Below, in pieces: positions 1 through 9,750 of a stretch of DNA of 64,000 nt. The stretch is taken from positions 62,001 to 126,000 of the forward strand of contig NZ_VATA01000012.1 of NCBI RefSeq assembly GCF_005870025.1, written 5' to 3'. Each line of letters opens with the position of its first letter. The first letter of the stretch is position 1. The stretch is from Poseidonocella sp. HB161398 (GTDB lineage: Bacteria > Pseudomonadota > Alphaproteobacteria > Rhodobacterales > Rhodobacteraceae). The position numbers and the translations under genes are program-made. Under the pieces are notes generated by a model. That model was not told where the DNA came from and searched no databases. It was given only the letters and a program-made list of their open reading frames with translations.

Positions 1-3000
1 CCGACGGGCGCGGCTTTGCCGAGGCGGGCTTCGAGGTCGGCCAGATCGTCCAGCTGGGCGGCGAGACCCATACCCGCGAGATCCTCGCCATCGCCGATGC
101 GGACCAGGCGGCGTATTTCCCCGATCCCGCCAGCCCCGCCCCCTTCGCGAGCTGGGGCGAGGGCTCCGTCCTGGTGCTGAGCGATCCGCTCGGCATGTCG
201 GCGGACGCGGTGGTGCTGGGCGATTTCGCCGGGCAGGAGCTGCTCCTGCATGTGGCGGAGGCGCTGGAAACCAGCGCGGTGCTGGATGTCCGCATCGAGG
301 TGCTGGAGCGCGGCGAGACGATCGAGACCTATGTCACGCTGACCGGCGCGGATGCCGGCGCGACCTGGGAGGTGCTCGGCTACCAGGTGGGTGGCGTGCT
401 CTTCATCGAGGGGCGCGCGGGCGGCTTCCGGATCGCGGCGATCGACGGCGCGGAGCTGCAGCTTCTCGACGCGGCGCTCGGCGACTGCGGCGATGCCGAC
501 GGCCTGGCACGGCTGCGGATCACCAGCTATGACGAGACCCGCTCGGGCGGGCAGCGCGTCGGCGGCGACCATTTCACCGTGACCGGCGGCGCGGGCCCCG
601 ACAGCCCGCTGGTGATCTACGGCGATACCAGCCAGGACGGCGTGTGGTATGCCGGCAACCCGTCGAACCGGCTGGGGCTGGAATTCGGCGAGAAGCCCTT
701 CGATCCCTTCCCCTACCTGCCGGATGGCGAGAACGAGGATGACGAATGGGTCTTCGCGCTGGCCAATCCCTTCGACCTGCACGGCCATGACATCATCGAC
801 GCCTCGGCGCTCTTCGCCGATGACCCGGATGCGGCGACGACGATTTCGGTGGGGCTGACCGCCTATGGCGGCATGGGCAATGACCTGATCATCGGCTCGC
901 AGACCGGCGACCACCTGGCCGGCGGTTCGGGCGACGACATCATCATCGGCCAGCGCGGCACCGACCATATCTACGGCGACAGCGGGTTCAACGTGAACAT
1001 CCTGACCCGCGCGCTGAGCGTGGCGACGGTGAACCTCTCGCCGCTGCCCTCGATCGACCCCGATGCGCCGCGCGGCGACGGCTCGCTCGATCCCTCCGCG
1101 GGCAGCGCGGTGGCCGACCTGCTGGGCGCCCGGGCCGCCGATCCGGCGGTGCAGGCGGCGCAGTTCGCGCTCTACGGCGCAGTGCCGGGGGCGGGCAGCG
1201 ACCTGATCGAGGGCAACGGCTCGGGTATCTCCGACGGCACGCCCGACATCATCTTCGGCGACCATGGCGAGGTGGTGCAGTTCGTCATCGACCCGAACCT
1301 GCCCGATCCCGCGGGGCTGCCCTATCTGGGCGAGATCGTCCCGGCGGGCATCCCGCAGAAGATCCAGACGACCTATCTGGGCTCGGTGCTGGAGATCAAC
1401 GCGCTGGAGCCGCAGACCGGCGGCGACGATACGGTCTTCGGCTCGGAGATCGACGACGTGATGATCGGCGGCGCGGGCAATGACATGCTCGACGGCGGCG
1501 CGGGCGACGACCTGATCTTTGGCGACAACGTCAATCTCAAGCGGCGCGGCGGGATCGCGGGCGGGGACATCACCTCGCTGCGCTTCCAGACGCTGGCCGG
1601 GACGCTGATGTACTCGCGCTCCGACCGGGCTCTGTCGCCGGGCTATGACGAGGCCGGCACGACCGGTCCGGCCAGCGGCGTTCTGATGGTCAGCCTCGAC
1701 GCCGGCGGCATTCCGGTGGCGCGCGACTACCGCGATCCCGACGGGCCGGGCTGGTGGACCGAATACGAGATCGACTATGCCGAGTACCACAGCTTCGACG
1801 TCCAGTCGGGCGCGACCGGGGCGGGCTCCTTCGGCAATGACTACCTCGCGGGCGGGGCGGGCAATGACCAGATCTTCGGCCAGCTCGGCAATGACATCAT
1901 CCAGGGCGACGGCACGATCCGCGGCGCGGTGGCGACGCGGGGCGACGGCACATCGGTCGGCGGCGCGGCGGAGAACCCGCTTTTCGGCGGGCTGATCCTG
2001 CCCGAGCGCTATGTCAGCGCGGCGCGCGAGCTGCCCGCGCTCGACGAGAACGGGCTGATCGCCGATCCGGTGGGGGCGCTGAAGATCGTCGCCGCCACCG
2101 AGGGCGATCCCGCCACCGACGGCAACGACTACATCGAGGGCGGCGGCGGCTGCGACACGGTCTTCGGCGGGCTCGGCCAGGACGACATCGTCGGCGGCTC
2201 CTCGAGCTTCTTCGGCCTCACCGATGCCGATCTGCGCCCGGATGGCAAGGACATGCTCTTCGGCGGCAGCGGCGCGCGCACCGACCGCAATGATGCGCGC
2301 GATGCCGATGACGGCACCCAGGGCTTCGAGACCGGCATCGTCACCGACCCGGCCGACGGCACGCTGGGCGACGACCAGGTGATCGGCGCCGGACGCAATG
2401 CCCGTGACGCCGACGTGATCCTCGGCGACAATGGCGACATCATCCGCATCGTCGGCATCAACGGGATCGACGTGCTCGACGCCGATGCCGACGGCGCGAA
2501 CGACATCGACAGTGGCAGCTTCGGCCCCGACGGGGCGGTCTACCAGCAGGCCGACAGCGCGCTCTACGGCGCCAAGTACCTGACCCGCTCGGGACTTTCG
2601 GTGATGGACGGGACGGCCTTCATGACCGGCGGGCTCTACCTGGCCTATAATTACGACGTCAATCTCGACGGGTTCGAGGCGCTCTCGGGCACGGCGGTCA
2701 ACGCCAATGTCCGCGACACCGGCTACACTGCCGAGGGCGGCGAGCGGATCGTCGTGCGCGGCGTCAGCCTGCTCGACTACTCGGCGGGCGGGCCGGACTA
2801 TGCGGGCAATGACGGGCGCTTCGATCTCGACACGCCGGTCACGCTCGACAAGAACCTGGCCGTGGCGGAGGGCGGCGATCTCTGGCGCTCGACCTTCGGC
2901 TTCTGGGCGCTGGCGGATATCGGCGGCGCGGACGAGATCCATGGCGGCACCGGCGACGACATCGCCTATGGCGGCGGCGGCGACGACATCCTCTACGGCG

Positions 3001-6000
3001 ATGCCGACCATGACGACCTGGTCGGCGGCTGGGGCAATGACTGGATCTCGGGCGGCACCGGGAATGACGGGGTGATCGGCGATGACGGCCGGATCTTCAC
3101 CAGCCGCAACACCGGGCTGAGCGACGATGGCAGCGTCAGCCTGAAGGGCAACACCCGCAGCTTCGGCAATTACGGCAGCGAATACGCCGAAGAGCTCTTC
3201 GGCATCTGGAGCCTGCTGAACCAGGATCCGGACAGCCGCACCAGCCAGGGCAACGTGCTCAACGAGGAGGCCTATACCCCGGGCCAGGTGCAGCGCGCGC
3301 TGCTCAACCGCTCGGGCGAGCTGGTCAAGTCGGTCGATCTCAGCCCCTTCGACATCGTCGACAGCACGATCGAGCCGGTCAGCTCGGCCGATCCGGCCTC
3401 GCATGACGCTGAATTCGCCGATGACGTGATCTTCGGCGGGATCGGCGACGACTTCCTGCATGGCGGCTCGGGCGATGACGCGATCGGCGGGCAGGAGGCG
3501 CTCCGCGACAGCTACATGGTCTGGTTCCGCGGCGACCTGCCCGGCGGGATCGGCAACCCCGATGGGCTGCCGCTCGACAGCGTCGACAACGGCACGGGCG
3601 GCATCGCCGACGCGATCCTGGTGCGGACCGATTTCACCCGGCCCTGGAACCCGGGCAACATCCTGCTCTTCGGCACCGGCGAGCCGCACTGGAACGAGCC
3701 GACGCCGGTCCAGCAGCGCACGGGCGAGTTCTATCTCTATGACGAGTACGATCCGCGCCGGGTGATCCTGTTCGAGGAGGACGGCACGGTCTGGAAGGGC
3801 GCGGACGATCCCGCCGCCTACCGGCAGTACTTCCTCAACGCCTATGACAACGAGGGCCTGTCGCTCTCGGGCGTCACCGGCTTCGCGCCCAATGGCGACC
3901 CGATCCCGGGCACCGAGCGCACCGTCCAGAGCGACGGCGACGACCGGATCTTCGGCGACATGGGCAATGACTGGATCGTCGGCGGCACCGGGCGCGACCA
4001 TATCTACGGCGGCTTCGGCAACGACCTGATGAATGCCGACGATGTCATGGGCGGCCCGGGCACCTCCTACGATACCGGCGCGTTCGGCGGGGACGACGCC
4101 GCCGATGGCGGCATGAACGACACGCCCGAGACGCATTACACCTGGGAGGACCGCGTCTTCGGCGGGGCCGGGCTGGACATCCTGATCGGCAATACCGGCG
4201 GCGACCGGCTGATCGACCATCTGGGCGAGTTCAACAGCTACATCGTGCCCTTCGCCCCCTTCGGCATCGCCACGGTCAGCCGCCAGGTGCCGCCGCAGCT
4301 CTGGGACTTCCTGACGGCCCAGGCGGCCAGCGACGGGGTGGACATGACCCGCACGGCCGATGTCAACGCGCTGGAGCCGACCCAGGACAGCCGCTATTCG
4401 GCGGTGATCCAGCAGCAGGGCAACCCGCATGGCGAAATCGGGCTGGTGACGCAGCGCGACCACGGCTTCTGGCAGGACCAGTCCGGCCCGCCCACGGATC
4501 CGCAGGCCGGCAACATCCCCGGTGGCGCCCGCGACATCCTGCGGACGGCGGATTTCAACGACCGCTCGGGCGACGGCTTCGCGGTGGACCGCGGCCAGTT
4601 CACCGCGACCGGCGGGGTGATGGAGATCGCCTCGGCGACGCCGGACTCGGTCGCCTCCGCGGTCTTCCTGCTCGACGACTACAAGCCGGGCTATTTCGAG
4701 ATCGTCACGGATGTCTCGGTCGACAAGCCGGTGCAGGGCTGGAAGGCGAATGCCTATGCGGTCTTCGACTACTACAGCGACACCGACTTCAAGTTCGCCG
4801 GGATCGACATCTCCACGAACAAGATCGTCATGGGCTATTACGACGACACGGGCGAGCACTATGTCCGCCAGTCGAACAAGCCGGTGCAGATCAAGCCGGG
4901 CGAGACCTACGAGGTCAAGGTCGCGGTCAATGGCAGCAATGTCACCGTGGCGGTCGCCGGGGTGAACTGGTTCGACCATACCTACGAGCCGCGGCTCGAC
5001 GTGCATGGCGATCCGGTGCCGATGGCGCGCGGCATGGTCGGCGTGGCGATGGTCGGCTCGAAGGGGCGGATCGACAATTTCAAGGTGCAGATCCTGCCGC
5101 CCGACTGGACGCTGGAGGAAACCGACGACTTCCTGCCGCCGGTGGCCGAACTGCCGCGGGTGAACCTGTCGAGCCAGTGGGTCGAGGCTTCGGGCATCCT
5201 GGTCGGCACCGCAATGGGCCCGGCGCCCGCGGTGCAGGCGGTCGATCTCGGCGTCAGCCTGCTGACCAACTCGATCCTCGAGATGGAGGTGGATATCGAG
5301 ACCGACGGCCGGGCGGGCTTCGTCTTCGACCGCTACGACGCGCTCGACTACAAGTTCATCGCGCTCGACACGGCCGGCGGCCAGGTGGTGGTCGGCCACG
5401 CGACGCCCGAGGACGGGCAGGTGATCGACGCGGCCTATGCGGTGCCGCTCGACGGTTCGGCGGTCCGGCTGAAGGTCTCGATCCAGGGCGCGGGCGTGGC
5501 GATCTCGCTGAACGGCACCGAGATCGCCTCGCACGGCTTCAATGCCGGGCTGGTCGATGGCGGCTTCGGCCTGGCGGTGCTCTCGGGCGAGGCGCGCTTC
5601 TCCGAATTCCGCCTGGCGACCAATGACCAGCAGTTCGAGGCGGCGCTGAAGCTGGCTGCCGAAAGCGTCGCGGCGCTGGAGGGCGACAGCTATATCGAGG
5701 GCGCGCCGCTCGATCCCGCCGAGGTGCAGCGGTTCTACGACGCCGCACTGGAGGACTGGATCGAGGCGGGCTTCGTCACCGGGGCGGCGGCCGAGGCGCT
5801 GGCCGATGTCCAGGTCGTCGTCGCCGATCTGGAGGGCGCGACCCTGGCGCGGGTGCGCGACGGCAACACCATCGTCATCGACCTGACCGCCGCCGGCGCG
5901 GGCTGGAACCTGGAGGCCGATCCCGAGGACGAGGCGGCCGCCCTTTCCGGCGGGGTCGATCTGCTGACCGTGCTGCGCCACGAGATCGGCCATCTGCTGG

Positions 6001-6374
6001 GCCATGCCCATGACGAGCTGGCGGTGATGGCCGGATCGCTGGAGACCGGCACCCGCGTGGCCGTGACCGAGGTCCCGGACGCGGAGGAGGGCGGCAGCGC
6101 GCCGGCGGCCTCGGAGCCAGGCGAGACGGAGGTGTCCCCCGCCAAGGGCAACGGCAACGGCCGCAAATCCGCGGCGCTGGTCTTCGACCCGGTGAGCGGC
6201 GCGCTGATCGAGGATGCCGAGGCGGCGCAGCTCTTCGCCACGCGCCGCGCAGCGGAGACGGCCGGGCCGGTGCTGGCCGGCGGCGCGCTGGCCCTGGCGG
6301 GCCGCCGACTGGCTCCGGAAGGGACGGCGGCGCGGCGGCGCGGGCTGCGCCGCTGGTTCGGCCGCTCCGCCTGA
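1..6374 (+). CDS. Giant RTX calcium-binding protein with C-terminal metzincin-like motif (5' end missing)
   Basis: The reading frame is open from base 3, so the gene begins upstream of the window; the GTG at 174 is an internal codon. About 2,120 codons are present. Glycine/aspartate-rich RTX nonapeptides (GGAGNDMLDGGAGDDL type, which bind Ca2+ as beta-rolls) recur near 865-985, 1465-1530, 1835-1915, 2120-2200, 2940-3080, 3430-3490, 3940-4030 and 4150-4210. Two LamG/concanavalin-like stretches follow (about 4560-5090 and 5160-5610). At 5979-6011 lies HEIGHLLGHAH, an exact HExxHxxGxxH zinc motif, followed six residues later by the Met of AVM, as in the matrixin Met-turn. RTX proteins are usually exported by type I secretion, but the C-terminus here is a short Ala/Gly/Leu stretch followed by an Arg-rich tail, which is not typical of such substrates. 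No type I secretion genes are visible. Protease activity is inferred from the motif alone; an adhesin or matrix protein is equally possible. Confidence 0.9.
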   Translation, partial: DGRGFAEAGFEVGQIVQLGGETHTREILAIADADQAAYFPDPASPAPFASWGEGSVLVLSDPLGMSADAVVLGDFAGQELLLHVAEALETSAVLDVRIEVLERGETIETYVTLTGADAGATWEVLGYQVGGVLFIEGRAGGFRIAAIDGAELQLLDAALGDCGDADGLARLRITSYDETRSGGQRVGGDHFTVTGGAGPDSPLVIYGDTSQDGVWYAGNPSNRLGLEFGEKPFDPFPYLPDGENEDDEWVFALANPFDLHGHDIIDASALFADDPDAATTISVGLTAYGGMGNDLIIGSQTGDHLAGGSGDDIIIGQRGTDHIYGDSGFNVNILTRALSVATVNLSPLPSIDPDAPRGDGSLDPSAGSAVADLLGARAADPAVQAAQFALYGAVPGAGSDLIEGNGSGISDGTPDIIFGDHGEVVQFVIDPNLPDPAGLPYLGEIVPAGIPQKIQTTYLGSVLEINALEPQTGGDDTVFGSEIDDVMIGGAGNDMLDGGAGDDLIFGDNVNLKRRGGIAGGDITSLRFQTLAGTLMYSRSDRALSPGYDEAGTTGPASGVLMVSLDAGGIPVARDYRDPDGPGWWTEYEIDYAEYHSFDVQSGATGAGSFGNDYLAGGAGNDQIFGQLGNDIIQGDGTIRGAVATRGDGTSVGGAAENPLFGGLILPERYVSAARELPALDENGLIADPVGALKIVAATEGDPATDGNDYIEGGGGCDTVFGGLGQDDIVGGSSSFFGLTDADLRPDGKDMLFGGSGARTDRNDARDADDGTQGFETGIVTDPADGTLGDDQVIGAGRNARDADVILGDNGDIIRIVGINGIDVLDADADGANDIDSGSFGPDGAVYQQADSALYGAKYLTRSGLSVMDGTAFMTGGLYLAYNYDVNLDGFEALSGTAVNANVRDTGYTAEGGERIVVRGVSLLDYSAGGPDYAGNDGRFDLDTPVTLDKNLAVAEGGDLWRSTFGFWALADIGGADEIHGGTGDDIAYGGGGDDILYGDADHDDLVGGWGNDWISGGTGNDGVIGDDGRIFTSRNTGLSDDGSVSLKGNTRSFGNYGSEYAEELFGIWSLLNQDPDSRTSQGNVLNEEAYTPGQVQRALLNRSGELVKSVDLSPFDIVDSTIEPVSSADPASHDAEFADDVIFGGIGDDFLHGGSGDDAIGGQEALRDSYMVWFRGDLPGGIGNPDGLPLDSVDNGTGGIADAILVRTDFTRPWNPGNILLFGTGEPHWNEPTPVQQRTGEFYLYDEYDPRRVILFEEDGTVWKGADDPAAYRQYFLNAYDNEGLSLSGVTGFAPNGDPIPGTERTVQSDGDDRIFGDMGNDWIVGGTGRDHIYGGFGNDLMNADDVMGGPGTSYDTGAFGGDDAADGGMNDTPETHYTWEDRVFGGAGLDILIGNTGGDRLIDHLGEFNSYIVPFAPFGIATVSRQVPPQLWDFLTAQAASDGVDMTRTADVNALEPTQDSRYSAVIQQQGNPHGEIGLVTQRDHGFWQDQSGPPTDPQAGNIPGGARDILRTADFNDRSGDGFAVDRGQFTATGGVMEIASATPDSVASAVFLLDDYKPGYFEIVTDVSVDKPVQGWKANAYAVFDYYSDTDFKFAGIDISTNKIVMGYYDDTGEHYVRQSNKPVQIKPGETYEVKVAVNGSNVTVAVAGVNWFDHTYEPRLDVHGDPVPMARGMVGVAMVGSKGRIDNFKVQILPPDWTLEETDDFLPPVAELPRVNLSSQWVEASGILVGTAMGPAPAVQAVDLGVSLLTNSILEMEVDIETDGRAGFVFDRYDALDYKFIALDTAGGQVVVGHATPEDGQVIDAAYAVPLDGSAVRLKVSIQGAGVAISLNGTEIASHGFNAGLVDGGFGLAVLSGEARFSEFRLATNDQQFEAALKLAAESVAALEGDSYIEGAPLDPAEVQRFYDAALEDWIEAGFVTGAAAEALADVQVVVADLEGATLARVRDGNTIVIDLTAAGAGWNLEADPEDEAAALSGGVDLLTVLRHEIGHLLGHAHDELAVMAGSLETGTRVAVTEVPDAEEGGSAPAASEPGETEVSPAKGNGNGRKSAALVFDPVSGALIEDAEAAQLFATRRAAETAGPVLAGGALALAGRRLAPEGTAARRRGLRRWFGRSA

Positions 6375-6465
6375 GCGGCGGCGCCCGGCCGGTTTGCCCT
6401 TGGCGCGCCCGGCCGGGCCGCTATCATGGGCCCGAGGGACGCTGGACGGAGCGGGGCAGGAGACG

Positions 6466-7083
6466 ATGGGCGACATTCCCCTGTTCGGGATGCTCGATAT
6501 CCTGGGCACATTCGCCTTCGGGCTCAGCGGCGCCACGGTGGCGATCCGCAAGGAGCTGGACCTGTTCGGCATCCTCGTGCTGGCCGCTGCGGTCGGCGTG
6601 GCCGGAGGCACGATGCGCGACATCCTGCTGGGCGACCTGCCGCCGGAGTCGCTGCGCGACACGCGGCTGCTGCTGGTGGCCTGTTCCGCGGGGCTCGCCG
6701 CCTTCTTCCTCGGCTCCCGGCTCGAGGCGCTGAAGCGTCCGGTGATGCTGCTCGATGCGGCGGGGCTCGGCGTTTTCGCGGTCTCGGGCTGCCACAAGGC
6801 GCTGGAGCACGGGCTCGACCCGCTGGCGGCGGTGCTGCTGGGGGTGATGACCGGGGTCGGCGGCGGTGCGCTGCGCGACATCATGTCGGCGGAGATCCCG
6901 CGGGTCCTGCGCGAGGATGTCTATGCCGCCGCGGCACTGGCCGGGGCGGCGGTCTATGCCGCCTGCCACTGGGCGGGACTGCCGCAGGTTCCCTCGGTCT
7001 CGGGCGCGGTCCTCCTGACCTTCGCGCTGCGCGTCGCCAGCGAGCGCTTCGGCTGGAAGCTGCCGCGCGCGCCGCGCTCCTGA
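6466..7083 (+). CDS. TRIC/UPF0126 (YicG-like) family membrane protein
   Basis: The product is 205 residues, the usual length of this family, and strongly hydrophobic. It is built as two similar halves, each with a glycine-rich G(G)G-x-x-R-D-I-x-x-x-x-x-P motif: AGGTMRDILLGDLPPE in the first and GGGALRDIMSAEIPRV in the second. This duplicated GGxxRD pattern is the hallmark of the bacterial trimeric intracellular cation channel family (old name UPF0126), predicted to sit in the inner membrane with about seven helices and to conduct K+ or other monovalent cations. The ATG at 6466 has AGGAG six bases upstream, which decides the start over longer in-frame options. It stands alone between the RTX gene and an importer operon, so context adds nothing to its role. 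Some bacterial members are proposed to move glycine or other small solutes; sequence cannot settle this. Confidence 0.88.
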   Translation: MGDIPLFGMLDILGTFAFGLSGATVAIRKELDLFGILVLAAAVGVAGGTMRDILLGDLPPESLRDTRLLLVACSAGLAAFFLGSRLEALKRPVMLLDAAGLGVFAVSGCHKALEHGLDPLAAVLLGVMTGVGGGALRDIMSAEIPRVLREDVYAAAALAGAAVYAACHWAGLPQVPSVSGAVLLTFALRVASERFGWKLPRAPRS

Positions 7084-7169
7084 CGCTGTTCGACCCGGCT
7101 ACGCGGGACGTTTGTTCTGCCATGTCGCCTGTTCGGGGAAACTCCTCCTCATTTTCCCGGCGCCCCTTC

Positions 7170-7197
7170 CCAGATGGGGGAAATTCGACCAGATGGG
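7170..7197. repeat. Direct repeat of CCAGATGGG in an importer leader
   Basis: Two exact copies of CCAGATGGG lie at 7170-7178 and 7189-7197, 19 bp apart, in the 138-bp gap before the binding-protein gene at 7222. They sit 25-50 bases upstream of the start codon, where a regulator or a leader element could act. No promoter hexamers are clear. The role is unknown; chance is possible for nine bases in such G+C-rich DNA. Confidence 0.3.
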
Positions 7198-7221
7198 AGC
7201 AAAGCTCCGGGGAGATCACAG

Positions 7222-8232
7222 ATGAGTCAGATCAAAGCCGCCATCCTGCCGGGCCTCGTCGCGCTCGGGCTTGCGGGCGCCGCCATGGCCGAGGACAAGG
7301 TGCAGCTCGAAATCGGCTACATGCCGATCCTGCCCGATGCGCAGCTCTTCGTCGCGCTGGAAGAGGGCTGGGTGGACGAGGCCGGGATCGATCCGGAGCT
7401 GGTGCAGTTCCAGAACGGCCCGGCGATGGTGCAGGCGCTTCTGGCAGGCCAGCTCGACATCGCCTATTTCGGCATCGGCCCGGCGATGGTCGCCCGCGGC
7501 AAGGGCGCCGACATCAAGGTCGTGGCCTCGAATATCGTTGAGCAGATCTCGGTCGTCGCGCTCGGCGATCTGGCCCCCTATTTCGACAGCGACCCGGCCA
7601 CGGCCTTCGCCCGCTTCGCCGAGGCGGAGGGGCGCAAGCCGGTGATCGCCACCTTCCCGACCGGCTCCGTGCCGGAGACGGTGCTGCAATACTGGCTGCA
7701 GAACGGGCTCGGCGTCGATCCGGCCGATCTGGAGATCGTCTACCAGGGCACGGCGCAGGTGCAGCAGGCGCTGCTGACCGGGGCGGTCGACGGCGCGGCG
7801 ATCCTCGAGCCGGTGGTCAGCTCGGTGCTGGCGCGCAATCCCGAGGCCAGGGTCGTCGCGGCCGGCGGCGCGCTTTTCCCCGACCAGCCCGGCGCGGTCC
7901 TGGCGGTGCGCGAGGGCGCCATTGCAGATCACCGCGAGGCGATCGTCCGGCTGGTCGCGGCGCATGTCCGCGCGACGGAGCTGCTGCGCGACGATCCCGC
8001 GACCGCAACCGAGGCGGTGGCGAAATATGTCGGCGGCGGGCGGCTCGACCCGGCAATCGTCCAGGCGGCGATCGAGCGGTCGCATGACGGCTTCGTCGCC
8101 GATCCGAACCGGATCACCGCGGGCACGAAGGCGATGCACGATTTCCAGGAGGCCCAGGGCACGCTGAAGCAGGCGGTCGATCTGGACGCGCTCTTCGATC
8201 TCGGCCTCTACGGCGACGCCGCCGGGAACTGA
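7222..8232 (+). CDS. NMT1/SsuA-type ABC transporter substrate-binding protein
   Basis: The 336-residue product starts with a clear Sec signal peptide (MSQIKAAILPGLVALGLAGAAMA, written here as residues 1-23, cut before EDK) and should act in the periplasm. The mature part has features of the nitrate/sulfonate/taurine/pyrimidine-precursor binding family: the opening IGYMPILPDAQLFVALEEGW, then GPAMVQALLAGQLDIAYFGIGPA, and GTAQVQQALLTGAVDGAAILEP. It is the first gene of a three-gene importer operon with the permease at 8239 and ATPase at 8985. GGGGAG at 7209-7214 is the ribosome site, which favours 7222 over an upstream in-frame ATG at 7174. The ligand cannot be assigned: neither sulfonatases, nitrate genes nor thiamine genes are adjacent. 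Confidence 0.88.
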   Translation: MSQIKAAILPGLVALGLAGAAMAEDKVQLEIGYMPILPDAQLFVALEEGWVDEAGIDPELVQFQNGPAMVQALLAGQLDIAYFGIGPAMVARGKGADIKVVASNIVEQISVVALGDLAPYFDSDPATAFARFAEAEGRKPVIATFPTGSVPETVLQYWLQNGLGVDPADLEIVYQGTAQVQQALLTGAVDGAAILEPVVSSVLARNPEARVVAAGGALFPDQPGAVLAVREGAIADHREAIVRLVAAHVRATELLRDDPATATEAVAKYVGGGRLDPAIVQAAIERSHDGFVADPNRITAGTKAMHDFQEAQGTLKQAVDLDALFDLGLYGDAAGN

Positions 8233-8238
8233 GCCGCC

Positions 8239-9000
8239 ATGACCCTGTCCCGCGCGCGTCCCGCGCTGCTTGGCTTCGGCGGGCTCGTCCTGTTCCTGGC
8301 TGTCTGGAAGGCGGCGCAGAGCTTCGGCTGGGCGCCGCCCGGCACGCTGCCCGATCCGCTGGCGATCCCGGCGGCCTTCGAGGACGAGCTCGGCTCGGGG
8401 CGGCTCCTGCCCGCGATCGGCTCCAGCCTCGTCCATTACGTCTGGGGGCTCGGCCTCGGCAGCCTCTTCGGCGTGGCGGTGGGCTTTGCCGCGGCGACGA
8501 ATGCGGTCTTCGAGGGGCTGCAATCCTGGCTCGCGCGCATCCTGCGGCCGATCCCGCCGCTGGCCTGGGTGGTCTTCGCCATCGCCTGGTTCAAGGTCAG
8601 CCATGCGGGCGCAGCCTTCGTGATCGCCATCGGCGTCTTCTGGGTGAACTACTTCGCCACCTATGCGGCGGTGAAGAATGTCGATCCGCGCTTCCGCGAG
8701 CTGGCCCGTGCCTTCGGCCAGGACGGCTATCTGCGGCTCCACCGCTCGGTCACGCTGCCGGCCGCGGCGCCGGGGATGCTGGCGGGGCTGCGCACCGGGG
8801 TCGGCCAGGCCTGGATGACGCTGATCGCGGCGGAGCTGCTCGGCGTGCCGGGCATGGGGCAGGAGATGAACGCGGCGGCGGGCGTTGGCGCCTACGAGGC
8901 GGTGGTGGTCTACATGCTGGCGATCTCGGCGGTCTACACGCTGAGCGACGGGATATTCGGACGGATCGAGAAGAGGCTTCTGGCATGGCGACCCAGCTGA
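8239..9000 (+). CDS. ABC transporter permease, SsuC/TauC type
   Basis: The 253-residue protein has about six hydrophobic segments and a typical binding-protein-dependent permease loop near residues 155-195 (ELARAFGQDGYLRLHRSVTLPAAAPGMLAGLRTG), which contains the EAA-type contact site for the ATPase. It starts six bases after the binding-protein gene and its last 16 bases overlap the ATPase start, so the three genes are translationally coupled. Length and segment spacing match the nitrate/sulfonate/taurine permease family. It forms the inner-membrane channel of the importer; the substrate is unknown. Confidence 0.9.
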   Translation: MTLSRARPALLGFGGLVLFLAVWKAAQSFGWAPPGTLPDPLAIPAAFEDELGSGRLLPAIGSSLVHYVWGLGLGSLFGVAVGFAAATNAVFEGLQSWLARILRPIPPLAWVVFAIAWFKVSHAGAAFVIAIGVFWVNYFATYAAVKNVDPRFRELARAFGQDGYLRLHRSVTLPAAAPGMLAGLRTGVGQAWMTLIAAELLGVPGMGQEMNAAAGVGAYEAVVVYMLAISAVYTLSDGIFGRIEKRLLAWRPS

Positions 9001-9734
9001 ACGCCGCCCCGGTGATCGAGGCGCGGGGCATCACCATCGGCTATCCGGACGCGCCGCGCCCGGTGCTCGAGGGGTTCGACCTGAGCGTGCGCGCGGGCGA
9101 GTTCGTCGCCATCGTCGGCGGCTCGGGCGTGGGCAAGTCGACGCTCCTGCGGGTCGTCGGCGGGCTGGTCGCGCCCGAGCGGGGCAGCGTCGCCGTCACG
9201 ACGCCCGAGGCGAAGGACCGCCGCCGCCGCTCCATCGTCTTCCAGGACGGGCGGTTGATGCCCTGGCGGACGCTCCGGGCGAATGTCGCCTACGGGCTCG
9301 AGGGGCTGAAGGTCGCCGCGGCCGAGCGCGACCGGCGGATCGACGAGGTTCTGCGGCTAACCGGGCTCGAGGCGATGGCCGACCGCTATCCCCACCAGCT
9401 GTCGGGCGGGCAGGTCCAGCGCGGCGGCATTGCCCGGGCGCTGGCGGTCAATCCGGACATCCTGCTGATGGACGAGCCCTTCTCGGCGGTCGATGCGCTG
9501 ACCCGCGAGAGCCTGCAGGACGAGGTGCTGCGCATCTGGGGCGAAAGCGGCAAGGCGGTTCTGTTCGTCACTCATGACATTGCCGAGGCGGCCTTCCTTG
9601 CCGACCGGGTGATCGTGCTCTCGGGGCGCCCGGCGGGGATCGCGCTCGACCGGCAGATCGACCTGCCGCGGCCGCGCGCCCGCGGCAGCGCGGAGCTGGC
9701 CGCCCATGCCGCGGAGATCGGCGCCGCGCTCTGA
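8985..9734 (+). CDS. ABC transporter ATP-binding protein, SsuB/TauB type
   Basis: This 249-residue ATPase powers the importer encoded just upstream. It shows Walker A (GGSGVGKST, about residue 45), a Q-loop (VFQDGRLMPWRT), the ABC signature (LSGGQVQRG) and Walker B (ILLMDEPFSAVDALT) with the downstream H-loop (VTHDIAEA). The Q-loop form FQDxRLMPW is typical of the nitrate/sulfonate/taurine subfamily. It overlaps the permease by 16 bases and ends 16 bases before the convergent dehydrogenase gene at 9751. Confidence 0.92.
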   Translation: MATQLNAAPVIEARGITIGYPDAPRPVLEGFDLSVRAGEFVAIVGGSGVGKSTLLRVVGGLVAPERGSVAVTTPEAKDRRRRSIVFQDGRLMPWRTLRANVAYGLEGLKVAAAERDRRIDEVLRLTGLEAMADRYPHQLSGGQVQRGGIARALAVNPDILLMDEPFSAVDALTRESLQDEVLRIWGESGKAVLFVTHDIAEAAFLADRVIVLSGRPAGIALDRQIDLPRPRARGSAELAAHAAEIGAAL

Positions 9735-9750
9735 GCGCGGCCCCTCCGGC

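Noticed and set aside
174-176. GTG at 174 as the start of the RTX protein
   Set aside because: The frame is open to the window edge with protein-like sequence upstream (FEVGQIVQLGGETHTREILAI), similar to a repeat further downstream, so the gene starts outside the window.
7222-9734. Firm assignment as taurine, sulfonate or nitrate transporter
   Set aside because: Binding-protein family spans many ligands and no diagnostic enzyme gene is adjacent.
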